Shown here piece by piece: positions 52,201-60,536 of a DNA stretch of 64,000 nucleotides. The position numbers and the translations under genes were made by a program. The stretch is from assembly GCA_016702305.1 (NCBI GenBank), contig JADJEH010000002.1:62001-126000 (forward strand), given 5' to 3'. Numbering within the stretch: the stretch's first letter is position 1; each line of letters begins with the position of its first letter. Below the pieces are notes generated by a model. It was not told where the DNA came from. It worked only from the letters and a program-made list of their open reading frames with translations, and did no database searches. Source of the stretch: a bacterium (lineage in GTDB: Bacteria > Electryoneota > RPQS01).

Positions 52201-54229
52201 TTTCCGTAACTACATGGTTCCGGCGCAGACATCGCCGCGCGCGATGCTGGCCCCGTATTGGGATGACCTGAAGACCAACGGCGCAGGTCAAGGCGTGTGG
52301 TGGTATCACGACCCGGTGGAAGATCGTGTGATCGTGCAATGGAAGGCCTCGGGCGGCGGCTTTGGCTACTCAGAAGCCAATCTGAATTTCCAAGTCATTC
52401 TGTACGGACAGACGGAAACCCCGACACTGGATGGCAACGGCCGCATTCTGTTCCAGTACAATGACGTGACGATGAACCTTAGTGGCACAGGCGGTGCTGA
52501 GATTTCTGGCTCGACGGTCGGCATTCAAGATGAATCGCAGTTGACCGGTTTACAGTTGGCCTACCGCAGCTCGACGTCACCTGGCTGCGCGAGCATCGTG
52601 GACGGTCGTGCGATCCTGATCACGACGGATGCCCGCGCCCTTTTCGGAACGATTATCGGTACGGTGAACGACGAAGAGACGGGCGCGCCGATGCCGGATG
52701 TGCGTGTTTCAGTGGACGGTTTCAACTACAGTGACCTGACCGACGCCACGGGACAGTTCACGCTGAACAACGTGCTGATCGGCACCTACACGGTGCGCGC
52801 GCATAAGGACGATTTCAACGACGCCACAGTGAGCGGCGTGCTGGTTGAATTGGACAGCACCGAGACGGTTGACTTCACGATGCTGCACCCGGAGTTTGCG
52901 CTGTCTGCCGAGGAGCTGGGCATTGCGGCGCCGGATCAGTCATCGGCGAGCTTTAACATCATCAACGACGGCAACGGTCCGCTGGACTATACGATTCGCA
53001 AGGCGTTCACCGTGGACGGGACAGAGATTGGCGATTGGGACAACATCCAGCGCTTCGAGCTCTCATCGCAAACGGGCGACTTCCAGATGCTGGGTTGCGA
53101 ATTTGTCCGTGACCATTGGTACGTGACCGGCGCCAGCGGTCCGACGGGAACCAATTGGATCTATCGTTTTGATCGCGACGGCCAGTTCGTTCCGCCGGCG
53201 ATCGCGCAGCCTTCGGTGTCGGCCTTTGGCTGGTACGATCTGGCCTATGACGGCGAATACCTGTACGGGTCAGAAGACGGCACGGGCACGATCGTCGGCA
53301 TTGACATGAATGGTGTTGTACGCGAGTCAATCCCGAGCCCGCTGAATCCGACGCGCGCTCTGGCCTACGATCCGGATCTCGATCGCTTCTGGATTGCCGA
53401 CTTCACGCAGAATCTGTATCAGATTGACCGTGACGGCAATATCTTTGCGCAAGTGGAGAACGAGGGCGCGGGCGAACTTGCGATCACCGGCATGTCCTGG
53501 TGGGCACAGGATCCCGAAGGTTACAAGCTCTACATCTTCAGTCGCGACGGTGGCACGAATCAGACCCAAGTTACCCGTATGCATCCGATCACGTATGACC
53601 GCGAACCGGTCGCCGTGCTGGAAGGCGCGGAGTTTACGGCGGGTGGCTGTGCGGTGACTGCCGATTGGAATAACATGCTGGTGACGTTCGGCGGCGTGCT
53701 GCAGAACAACACAGGCGACCGTTTAGGCGTCTATCAGATGAAGTTCCTCGAGGATTGGGCGAACGTGACGCCGTCGTCGGGTTCGGTGGCGGGCGGCGAG
53801 CAGCGCGATATCACGCTGGCCGTAGATATCGCCAATTTCCGTTCGGGCGAATACAACATCTCGCTGTACATCTACAACGATGTGCTCGATACGGAGATTG
53901 AACTGCCGGTGACCATAGATGTTGTCAGCGGAGTCGGCGAAGCGCCGGATGCGGGGCTGGTGCCTGTCGAATACGCGCTTGACCAGAACTATCCGAATCC
54001 GTTCAACCCGAGCACGCAGATTCAATACAGCTTGAAGGAACCCGGTCACACTCAGCTTGCGATTTACAATATCACAGGCCAGGAAGTGGCGCGGCTGGTG
54101 GATGGCCGTCAAGAAGCGGGCATCTACAACGTTACCTTTAGCGCGTCGGCGTTGCCGTCCGGGATGTACTTCTACCGCTTGCAAAGCGGCAGCTTCTCGC
54201 AGACGGCCAAGATGGTCCTGCTGAAGTAA
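49220..54229 (+). CDS. Giant C25 (gingipain-like) T9SS-secreted protein
   Basis: 1669 aa from the ATG at 49220 (AGGAG upstream). Signal peptide about 6-23. An N-terminal propeptide-like domain (about 30-220) precedes a C25 peptidase fold (about 230-575) with the nucleophile Cys468 in 'TVTCGTGSFESG' and a following acidic 'SVSESWVLAG'. The canonical 'YxGHGS' His motif is instead 'LWRGSWVGG' (438-446), with no His. Then come CARDB/Ig-like repeats (about 670-900), a 'GYYAYDNTD' module shared with the gene at 56700, a carboxypeptidase-regulatory-like domain ('GTVNDEETGAPMPDVRVSVD'), a propeller-like segment and a T9SS type A domain ('NYPNPFNPSTQIQYS'). Confidence 0.88.
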   Translation: MASKSGLFLRAIALLACVCAALAADAQLAPAYSTYMGSGAVLQVSKTGPEFTSIRFDGSTMERQTVVKDYQGYDFIGIDGEAVITQDGAPALPHVTRFYRIPATGGVDLVVRYSDYELVENYNALPYSEEGHEFRRDNADPLIYGRDAWFPEQIAEMSDPQILRDFRVVTVRINPVQVNPVTRQARIYRDVQVEIVPNDQPGVNEIQRVRRPSGLWAPAYQQLIENLDESALDDATTTPGTYMIFAKDNSTVNPWTDSLALWKKRSGHDVLVMRQANWSNTQIINEIRDAWLEAPDDSPLEFVCLMGDPQASFGLPISGGSDYDHAYALANTGDDIEDIGVGRFCASTGPELATIFAKTVGYERSPHMGDPTWYRKAFLYAGIANEIASNYTTFQWIGDMMRRNTGLDSIYLLTHNSSSVNPSDITTQLNAGRGIFLWRGSWVGGMGNEVAGQCNNGARTPITLTVTCGTGSFESGTSVSESWVLAGSAASPKGGVTGLGMATLGTHPPENLCVTGGLGYAIAVTQTEHISHCVNQAKAWLVPTFGAGSSSATNFSRWFNLMGDPGLSIWTETPQQIDVTHPGSLSVGARSLTVHIEDVLSGTAIENALVTAWKGTECYVRGLTDANGDVTLAVDVQTAGTLLLTASKRNMMPYLADVPCAAASEFVSVLTVAVDDDNAGGTQGNGDGIPNPGELVDLGVALHNSGTSTTVTGISATLTTPSPKATVITGTSSYGNLAPGGQAMGATPFRVQLDHSLQQFEIVPLRVAVTSSGTPTVSSYDLQIQAARTEYVSHAFSGGAFTPGTVRNLTVTVRNAGVVPLTGVSATLTSGSPFVAAEVATVNYPDIAVGANGVNTATPFSLNANTLTFPGHQARMMLVLTGNGGFADTTYFNVAVGTASANDPCGPDGYGYYAYDNTDLNYELHPTYEWLDISTGLGTNLNLADPGEKTQISQVFGTARALPFTFRYYGVDYDTLSVFSNGDCAFGAQAWADHFRNYMVPAQTSPRAMLAPYWDDLKTNGAGQGVWWYHDPVEDRVIVQWKASGGGFGYSEANLNFQVILYGQTETPTLDGNGRILFQYNDVTMNLSGTGGAEISGSTVGIQDESQLTGLQLAYRSSTSPGCASIVDGRAILITTDARALFGTIIGTVNDEETGAPMPDVRVSVDGFNYSDLTDATGQFTLNNVLIGTYTVRAHKDDFNDATVSGVLVELDSTETVDFTMLHPEFALSAEELGIAAPDQSSASFNIINDGNGPLDYTIRKAFTVDGTEIGDWDNIQRFELSSQTGDFQMLGCEFVRDHWYVTGASGPTGTNWIYRFDRDGQFVPPAIAQPSVSAFGWYDLAYDGEYLYGSEDGTGTIVGIDMNGVVRESIPSPLNPTRALAYDPDLDRFWIADFTQNLYQIDRDGNIFAQVENEGAGELAITGMSWWAQDPEGYKLYIFSRDGGTNQTQVTRMHPITYDREPVAVLEGAEFTAGGCAVTADWNNMLVTFGGVLQNNTGDRLGVYQMKFLEDWANVTPSSGSVAGGEQRDITLAVDIANFRSGEYNISLYIYNDVLDTEIELPVTIDVVSGVGEAPDAGLVPVEYALDQNYPNPFNPSTQIQYSLKEPGHTQLAIYNITGQEVARLVDGRQEAGIYNVTFSASALPSGMYFYRLQSGSFSQTAKMVLLK

Positions 54230-54289
54230 CCGCAACTGTCGCCGTCGGCGCTTGTCGCCGGGCGGTGGTCAGCAATGCACAAGACAGCG

Positions 54290-54315
54290 CGGGGCGAATC
54301 ATCTGGTTCGCCCCG
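54290..54315 (+). terminator. Hairpin after the first gingipain-like gene
   Basis: A 9-bp perfect stem (CGGGGCGAA / TTCGCCCCG) with an 8-nt loop, followed by TTGCGTTTCTTG. It ends 52 nt before the glycosyltransferase start. Confidence 0.6.
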
Positions 54316-54367
54316 TTGCGTTTCTTGTACGGTTGCGGAAGTGCGGAAATCTGCGTATCATGGCGGC

Positions 54368-55519
54368 ATGCGAATCGGATATGTACACAGCCGGGCGTTT
54401 CCGTCCGTGGATGCCAACGTGGTGCAGGTCGTGCAGATGTGCCGCGCATTCCGGGCGCTGGGTCATGCGGTGACGCTGTTTATCCCGCGGCACGCGGACT
54501 GCGCGACGGACGAACTTGCGCACCGCCGCGCGCGTGAGCTGTTCGGCGATGAGTTGGGATTTGACGTTGTGTTCGTTCCGCGCCGCAAGATATTGGGGCG
54601 CATGGAGGTACTCGGCAGCGTGCGGAGCACGCTGGACGCGCTGAAACAACGTCCACAGGATTTGATATACAGCCGCAATCCGTGGTCGGTGGCGTTTTTG
54701 CCGCGCACTGGCGTGCCGTTTATTTGGGAAGCGCATGAAGAGCATGTACATAAGAAATCCAAACTGCTCGGCGCTCTCCTGCGAGAGCTGATCGTGCGCA
54801 CGTCAAGACGGCGCGAGCTGGTGAAGGTCGTGGCGATTTCCGAAGCGCTGACGGATGTGTGGGCTCGCTATGGTGTGCCGCGCGCGAAACTTCTGGCCGC
54901 GCATGACGGAGTGGACTTGCAACTCTTCGGGTCGCCGCCGCCGCAGGAGGCGGCGCGGCGCGCCTTAGGCATTGACGCGGACAAACGAGTGGTCGTCTAC
55001 ACGGGCGCGTTGAAAGACGATCGCGGGATTGACCTGATTCTGGAGAGTGCGCGGAGAATGCCGGATGTTGAGTACTACATCGTCGGCGGCAACGCGCCCG
55101 AAATTGAACACTGGCGCAATGCCATTGCCCGGTTGAAACTCGTGAACGCGCACCTGCCCGGACGCGTTGCGCATCAGGATGTGCCGCGCTGGCTGTCAGC
55201 GGCGGATGTGCTGCTAATGATGTGGACTTGGCGTGTGCCGACGATTCGCGTCTGTTCGCCGATGAAGCTGTTTGAGTATATGGCGGCGCAGCGCCTGATC
55301 GTCGGTCCGGCATTTCCGACGGTGCTGGAAGTCCTGGAAGACGGGCGCGATGCGATTTTGTTTGAGCCGGACGACGCCGACGCCATGGAGCATGCGCTGC
55401 GTGAAGGGTTGGCGCGCTGCCGGGAAACTGATTTGCCGTCGCGCGCGTACGAGAAGGTGGCGCGCGATTACACGTGGGAGGCACGCTGTCAGTTGATTCT
55501 GGACAGTATAGGGTCATAA
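54368..55519 (+). CDS. Glycosyltransferase, GT4-like (GT-B fold)
   Basis: 383 aa from the ATG at 54368, where 'MRIGYVHSRAFPSVDANVVQ' gives a normal GT-B N-terminus; the longer frame from 54275 runs through the terminator hairpin. The C-terminal donor-binding half has 'KRVVVYTGALKDDRGIDLIL', 'VEYYIVGGNAPEIEHWRNAI', 'LPGRVAHQDVPRWLSAADVL' and 'PMKLFEYMAAQRLIVGPAFP', in which the E of 'KLFEYMA' matches the family's donor-contacting Glu. Donor and acceptor are unknown. It lies 3 nt before the mscS gene. Confidence 0.92.
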   Translation: MRIGYVHSRAFPSVDANVVQVVQMCRAFRALGHAVTLFIPRHADCATDELAHRRARELFGDELGFDVVFVPRRKILGRMEVLGSVRSTLDALKQRPQDLIYSRNPWSVAFLPRTGVPFIWEAHEEHVHKKSKLLGALLRELIVRTSRRRELVKVVAISEALTDVWARYGVPRAKLLAAHDGVDLQLFGSPPPQEAARRALGIDADKRVVVYTGALKDDRGIDLILESARRMPDVEYYIVGGNAPEIEHWRNAIARLKLVNAHLPGRVAHQDVPRWLSAADVLLMMWTWRVPTIRVCSPMKLFEYMAAQRLIVGPAFPTVLEVLEDGRDAILFEPDDADAMEHALREGLARCRETDLPSRAYEKVARDYTWEARCQLILDSIGS

Positions 55520-55522
55520 TTT

Positions 55523-56614
55523 ATGGAACCGCGGGCACAAGTTACATTGCTCGAGCAATTGCGCCACATCACTTCTGAACAGTGGTTAATGGCGCTGGGC
55601 GCGTTGGCGGCCGGATGGGTGCTGAAACAGATCGTGATACTGGCGATTCGGCGGCTGATGAAGCTCGCGGAAAAGACTGACAACGATTTCGACGACATCC
55701 TGCTGGGTGCCGTGCGGCGTCCGGTCGGTTGGATGTGCTTTCTGCTTGGATTGTGGACGGCTCTGACGATTCTGCCGCTGCCGACCGAGCCGGTTGATCT
55801 GGATCGCTTCTTCTTCTCGTTCATGAAGTCCGCGACCATCTTCATCGGCTTCTGGCTGGTGGTGCGCATTGTCAGCGGTTTGATGAAGTCGTCGGAAACG
55901 AAGATGCGCGAGAGCAATCCGCAGTTGGCGGGGCTCTTGCCGTTGGGCCGCAAGACGATCGTGGTGGTAATGTGGATTGTGGCCACTCTGATTGCGCTGC
56001 AGAATGTCGGCTACTCGGTGACCTCGCTGCTGGCCGGTATCGGCATCGGCGGTGCGGCGCTGGCCTTCGCGGCGAAGGATACGCTGGCGAATTTCTTCGG
56101 TTCGATAGTCATCTTTGTGGACAAGCCGTTCGCCATCGGCGATTGGGTGAAGGTCGGCGAGATTGAAGGCGTGGTCGAGGAGGTCAGTCTGCGCGTGACC
56201 CGTGTGCGCACATTCGAGCGCAGTCTGATCACGATTCCCAATCAGGATTTGTCCACCAAGCCGATCGAGAATTTCTCGCGCATGGAGAAACGGCGCATAA
56301 AATTCGATATCGGTGTGCCGTACGAGACGCCCGTAGACAAGCTCGAAGCGGGAGTCGAGCGGATTCGGCGGTTAATCGCGGACGACGAAGGGCTGCATAA
56401 CGATCCGCAGTACGTCTATTTTACGAAATTTGAATCGTCGAGCCTGACGATCTCCGTGTTATGTTTCACGATCAGCACCGAGCAAACCGACTTCATGGAG
56501 ACGCGGCATCGGCTGCTGGTCGGTATCAAGCGCGAGTTCGAGCAGCTTGGCGTCAGCTTCGCGTTCCCAACGCAGCGCATGATCCTCGAGAGCGGAGCGG
56601 GTTTGCCGAACTGA
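55523..56614 (+). CDS. Mechanosensitive ion channel, MscS family
   Basis: 363 aa. Membrane helices near 20-40, 70-88, 100-125 and 148-190 precede the pore helix 'GIGIGGAALAFAAKDTLANF' and the beta domain 'FAIGDWVKVGEIEGVVEEVS', 'LRVTRVRTFERSLITIPNQD' and the C-terminal alpha/beta part. The family opens on membrane tension during hypo-osmotic shock. It follows the glycosyltransferase by 3 nt, so the two are probably co-transcribed. Confidence 0.95.
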   Translation: MEPRAQVTLLEQLRHITSEQWLMALGALAAGWVLKQIVILAIRRLMKLAEKTDNDFDDILLGAVRRPVGWMCFLLGLWTALTILPLPTEPVDLDRFFFSFMKSATIFIGFWLVVRIVSGLMKSSETKMRESNPQLAGLLPLGRKTIVVVMWIVATLIALQNVGYSVTSLLAGIGIGGAALAFAAKDTLANFFGSIVIFVDKPFAIGDWVKVGEIEGVVEEVSLRVTRVRTFERSLITIPNQDLSTKPIENFSRMEKRRIKFDIGVPYETPVDKLEAGVERIRRLIADDEGLHNDPQYVYFTKFESSSLTISVLCFTISTEQTDFMETRHRLLVGIKREFEQLGVSFAFPTQRMILESGAGLPN

Positions 56615-56639
56615 GCTTTGAGTCTTCGAGAAATTACGC

Positions 56640-56672
56640 AAAGCGGGCCGCCTCAATGAGGCGGCCCGCTTT
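56640..56672. terminator. Bidirectional terminator between convergent genes
   Basis: A 16-base inverted repeat (56640-56655 with 56657-56672, AAAGCGGGCCGCCTCA and its complement) between the mscS gene and the convergent gingipain-like gene, with A and T ends for use in either direction. Confidence 0.85.
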
Positions 56673-56699
56673 GCATGGTCAAGGCAGTAGCCGCGGCGG

Positions 56700-59600
56700 C
56701 TACTTCATCAGGACGACCTTCTGTACCGCGGCATTGGCGCCGCTCGTCAGACGGGCGAAGTAGACGCCGCTGGCAAGATTGGCGCCGTCGAAGCGGACGC
56801 TGTGCGTCCCGGCCTGCATGTCGCGGTCAATCAGCGTGGCCACTTCTCGTCCCAGCGTATCGAACACACGCAGCGTCGTCGCGCCGTTTCTGGCCAAGTC
56901 GAAACGCAGTTCGGTGGCCGGGTTAAACGGGTTCGGATAGGCCGCATGCAGCGCGAAGGCGGTGGGCAGCTCACGCGGGTCTTCGCTGCCCAAGAACGGG
57001 TCAGGCGGCGTCGTGGTGAAGCGAATGGCTCGCAAGGCGGCCAGCGGCGCCACAGACGGCAGGTAGGTGTTGGCGAACGTCAAGCCCAGTCCGCGCAGAT
57101 GCTGTGCGTCCTGAATACCGACGGACGCATAGTTGTTGGTCTGGTCCGTATTGGCAATCTGCTTGTACAGCAACAGGACGGAGCCGTCGCCCGCCGCGGG
57201 ATACTCAAGCACGCACTGGAACGCGCAGTAGTCGCGATTGGGCGTGCCGCCCGAGTTCAATCCGGCGCGATTCAGAGTGCGCCACTGCACGATGAACCGA
57301 TTACCGTCTGTGCGTGTGAAGATTTCGTGCTGTGCGTTGTCATTCGGATAGATCGAGTCGGTGTTGGCGATCAGGTCGTCCCAGAAGGCGCAGATCATCG
57401 CGGGCGGCCCGATGGGCGACGGAATTTCCCAGTTGCGGAATTCCGGCAGCGTGGCCCGACCAAATGAAATCCAGCCATTGGAGCAGACATAGATCGAATC
57501 GTAGGCGGCGCCGTAGAAAGAGAAGTCCTGCGGCAACGGGACGCCGACGTAGCTGTCGTCGCGCACCAGATGCTGCGTCGCGCCGCTGCCGCCTGAATCG
57601 GGATCAAGCTCGGTCCAGGCGAACGACGGCGTCGCGGTAAAACCTCCGTCAATATCTTCGTACGCGTAGTAGCCGTATTCGTCCGGGCCCGTGGGCACGT
57701 TGGGCGTTACGGTGCCGACGGTGAAGACAAATTGTCTCCACGTGATCGGCGCGCCATTCACCGAGAAGACTACGCGCAATGCGATCTGCCGGCCCGGCGT
57801 GACGTTACCCGGGAGCGTCGCCGTGAATGACGACGCACTTACGACATCTTGACCGACGCCGACGTTCGTCCAATTCAGCGTATTGTCCGAGAAGCTGATC
57901 GCGTTGTCCCAACTATGTACGGTGGCGGTGACTTCCGATGCTCCCGCCAGACCGAGATTGCGAATGTCCATGAAGATATTGGCCGTCTCACCCGGTGAGA
58001 GTATGCCGTCGGCATCCTGCACTTCAATCGAGAGAATCTGCGGATCTACGGCGGCAACAGTGAAGCGCACATCGCGGATCAAACTGTTCTGACCGTCATT
58101 CAACGTCAGACGCAGCACCGGAACGGCGCCGCCCCACGCGTTATCATTGATCGTCGCACTGATCGCCGACGAAGTGCCGAGCTCGCCCGGAGCCAATGCC
58201 GGCAGCGTCGCATTCCCGTTGGTGATGGTCACATTGGTATCGAGCGCAACGGCGGAGATGCTCCACGTCGCGGCCTGCGAACCGACGTTGCGCACTCCAA
58301 AGGTCATCTGCACATTTTCGCCGGGATTGGGAAGGCCGTCATCGCCCGCGGTGAAGACAGGCTCAGCGACCATGGGATCAGCCGCGTCGGAAGGCCCGAC
58401 CGCGACATCCGCCATTTCCATGAAGTAGGTATGCTTCCACACGGTCAACTGCGCCGTCGTGGTTCCGGTCAGATTCACGGGGACGGCGCAATTGCCGCTC
58501 GCATCCGTGACCGCCGTCCACGAGCGCTCGCCAGCTCCCGGGCGAATGCCGACGATGGCGCGCGGCACGGGCTGACCGGTGTTGCCGTCGGTAACATGCA
58601 CATCAACCCACGTTTGGCCGCGGGAGAGGACCTGCGGCACTTGCACGTCAAGGTCGTGCGGCAGGCAGAAGTAGAGCGGAACCTCGGGGTCGCCGAGAAT
58701 ATTGAAGACGTGGAAGCCATAGAACTCAACCAGGCCGCCGGCCGGACGCTCGAGCGGATATTGACGATAGACTTCGAGCTTTCCGGCGAGTGCGAGGCCG
58801 CCTGTGCTGCGGTTGCCGTCAACGATCATACCTTCCGCCATCGCTGCGAGCATGGCGTTGTTGTGGCGCGTATTGGTGTGCAGGTCGCTGGCGCCTAAGA
58901 AGACGATCGCGCCGTCGGGGTCAGTGGCTGTGCCGAGACCGGTGATCCACGTCTCACCGAAGCACGGGCCGCTGGTGAAACCGAAGTTACCGCTGCCGCA
59001 CACGATGCCCCATACAGCGGGGAATTTCGTGCCGACGTTTACGCCTGCTTCGATATCTGAATTGAACAGCACCGGGTATTGCCAGCCCGGCGATGCCGCC
59101 CAGCCGCGATACCAGACAGCGCAGACGCCCTGGTTAATATCGTCAATGATCTCTTCCGTGTACTCCAAGGGGTCGTCGGTGTTGTCGTGGTAGTAGAACG
59201 TATCGGCGTCGGTAATGCATCCGGCGTTCATGACATATTCCCGTGCCCAGTTCATGTTCCAAACGGGCGTGACTGGGAACAGACCGCCCTCGGCGTAGTT
59301 ACCGGCAGTGCATGTAATGCTGCTGAACCAATCCAAGTTCTCGGTGTACGGATTCGTTTCGTAGATTGCGACCTTGCGGAAATAGGATACGTACTCCGCG
59401 GGCGACTGCCCCGAGATACGGCCATTCAACACGTCAGGAATATAGTCGTCGCCGTCCACTGCAAAGAAGTAACCGTCGCCGACGGACGGCAAGTCGCCGC
59501 CGATCTCCGGATTCGGTACGCGTTTGGTGGGTACTGAGAACGTGCCGCTCTCGTCACCGATAAACACGGCGTAAACGAGCGGAGCGAGGCTGGCGTCTTC

Positions 59601-60374
59601 GTATGTGGATTGGACGTAGTTGCGGATCGAATTCTCGCTCGAGTCGCCTTGCGCTGCGGCAATCTGCGCGAGGGTCGTCACCTGCAACTGAAAACCCTTG
59701 CGGCGTTTCAGATCGAGCCACGCGTTAAACTGCGCGTTTGCTTGCAGGTGCGTGTTGAAGAGCGGAGTTGAGATGATGACCAGATAACGGGCGGGAGCAT
59801 CCAGCGATACCAGCGGATCCAGCGCATCGAGGTTATCCACCGTGCGACGCAGGATCGGTTCGAATGCCCAATGCACAGGCTGTGGATAGGCCACAGCGTT
59901 AACTCCGCCGGCGCCGCTCGTGGTGACCTCATATTCCACGCTCGTGACGATGCGGACGCCTTCCGGCGTGGCGGTCAGCGGTGCGATCGACACGCCGACT
60001 AAGCGCGTGCCATGCAGGATCACCGGTTCATCCAGTGTGACGATCTGCTCGATGGTCGTCGGCAGACCGGTGGCGTCAAGCGCGGTCTGGACAGTTTCGC
60101 CCAGAACAACGTTGACAACCCGGGCCGTCGGCGTACCTGTGGGCGCGATCATCAATAATGCGCCGCCGTACGGAAGTTCGAGGATATTTCGGGCAGCAAC
60201 TGTCGCGTTGGTGACAGATGCGGCATCGAACTCCGCGAGCATCGCCGTACGGTTCAGCGATGCATGGAGGACGTGACTCTGAGCAATGTCAGCCGATGTG
60301 GCGGAACGCGCGGACGCGACGCAGCACAAACACAGCAGCAACACCCAAGTACGTGCCAAGCGTGTTCTCAACAT
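56700..60374 (-). CDS. Second C25 (gingipain-like) T9SS-secreted protein
   Basis: 1224 aa from the ATG at 60374 (GAGG upstream; signal peptide 'WVLLLCLCCVASARSA'). After a propeptide-like region the C25 fold (about 215-560) has Cys459 in 'GIVCGSGNFGFTSGPCFGET' and the structural 'GAIVFLGASDLHTNTRHNNA'. Where gingipains have 'YxGHG' it reads 'VWYRGWAASPGW' (Tyr422-Arg423-Gly424-Trp425), so the usual His is Trp. Ig/CARDB-like repeats, a 'GYYAYEDIDGGFTATPSFAW' module also present in the gene at 49220, and a T9SS type A domain ('LHAAYPNPFNPATELRF') follow. It is oriented toward the first copy. Confidence 0.88.
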   Translation of the reverse strand: MLRTRLARTWVLLLCLCCVASARSATSADIAQSHVLHASLNRTAMLAEFDAASVTNATVAARNILELPYGGALLMIAPTGTPTARVVNVVLGETVQTALDATGLPTTIEQIVTLDEPVILHGTRLVGVSIAPLTATPEGVRIVTSVEYEVTTSGAGGVNAVAYPQPVHWAFEPILRRTVDNLDALDPLVSLDAPARYLVIISTPLFNTHLQANAQFNAWLDLKRRKGFQLQVTTLAQIAAAQGDSSENSIRNYVQSTYEDASLAPLVYAVFIGDESGTFSVPTKRVPNPEIGGDLPSVGDGYFFAVDGDDYIPDVLNGRISGQSPAEYVSYFRKVAIYETNPYTENLDWFSSITCTAGNYAEGGLFPVTPVWNMNWAREYVMNAGCITDADTFYYHDNTDDPLEYTEEIIDDINQGVCAVWYRGWAASPGWQYPVLFNSDIEAGVNVGTKFPAVWGIVCGSGNFGFTSGPCFGETWITGLGTATDPDGAIVFLGASDLHTNTRHNNAMLAAMAEGMIVDGNRSTGGLALAGKLEVYRQYPLERPAGGLVEFYGFHVFNILGDPEVPLYFCLPHDLDVQVPQVLSRGQTWVDVHVTDGNTGQPVPRAIVGIRPGAGERSWTAVTDASGNCAVPVNLTGTTTAQLTVWKHTYFMEMADVAVGPSDAADPMVAEPVFTAGDDGLPNPGENVQMTFGVRNVGSQAATWSISAVALDTNVTITNGNATLPALAPGELGTSSAISATINDNAWGGAVPVLRLTLNDGQNSLIRDVRFTVAAVDPQILSIEVQDADGILSPGETANIFMDIRNLGLAGASEVTATVHSWDNAISFSDNTLNWTNVGVGQDVVSASSFTATLPGNVTPGRQIALRVVFSVNGAPITWRQFVFTVGTVTPNVPTGPDEYGYYAYEDIDGGFTATPSFAWTELDPDSGGSGATQHLVRDDSYVGVPLPQDFSFYGAAYDSIYVCSNGWISFGRATLPEFRNWEIPSPIGPPAMICAFWDDLIANTDSIYPNDNAQHEIFTRTDGNRFIVQWRTLNRAGLNSGGTPNRDYCAFQCVLEYPAAGDGSVLLLYKQIANTDQTNNYASVGIQDAQHLRGLGLTFANTYLPSVAPLAALRAIRFTTTPPDPFLGSEDPRELPTAFALHAAYPNPFNPATELRFDLARNGATTLRVFDTLGREVATLIDRDMQAGTHSVRFDGANLASGVYFARLTSGANAAVQKVVLMK

Positions 60375-60536
60375 GGGGGACCTCACCTTGTTGTGTATCT
60401 GAATTAAGTGCAATTCTTGCAAATGACGCATAGCTTGCGCAGGGCCGTGACTTGTAAGTCATTCCCACACAAGTGGTTGAGGGCAATTCGGAGAATGTAT
60501 TGGCGAGAACCGTGCCGAATGCACGGCCTGCGGAAG

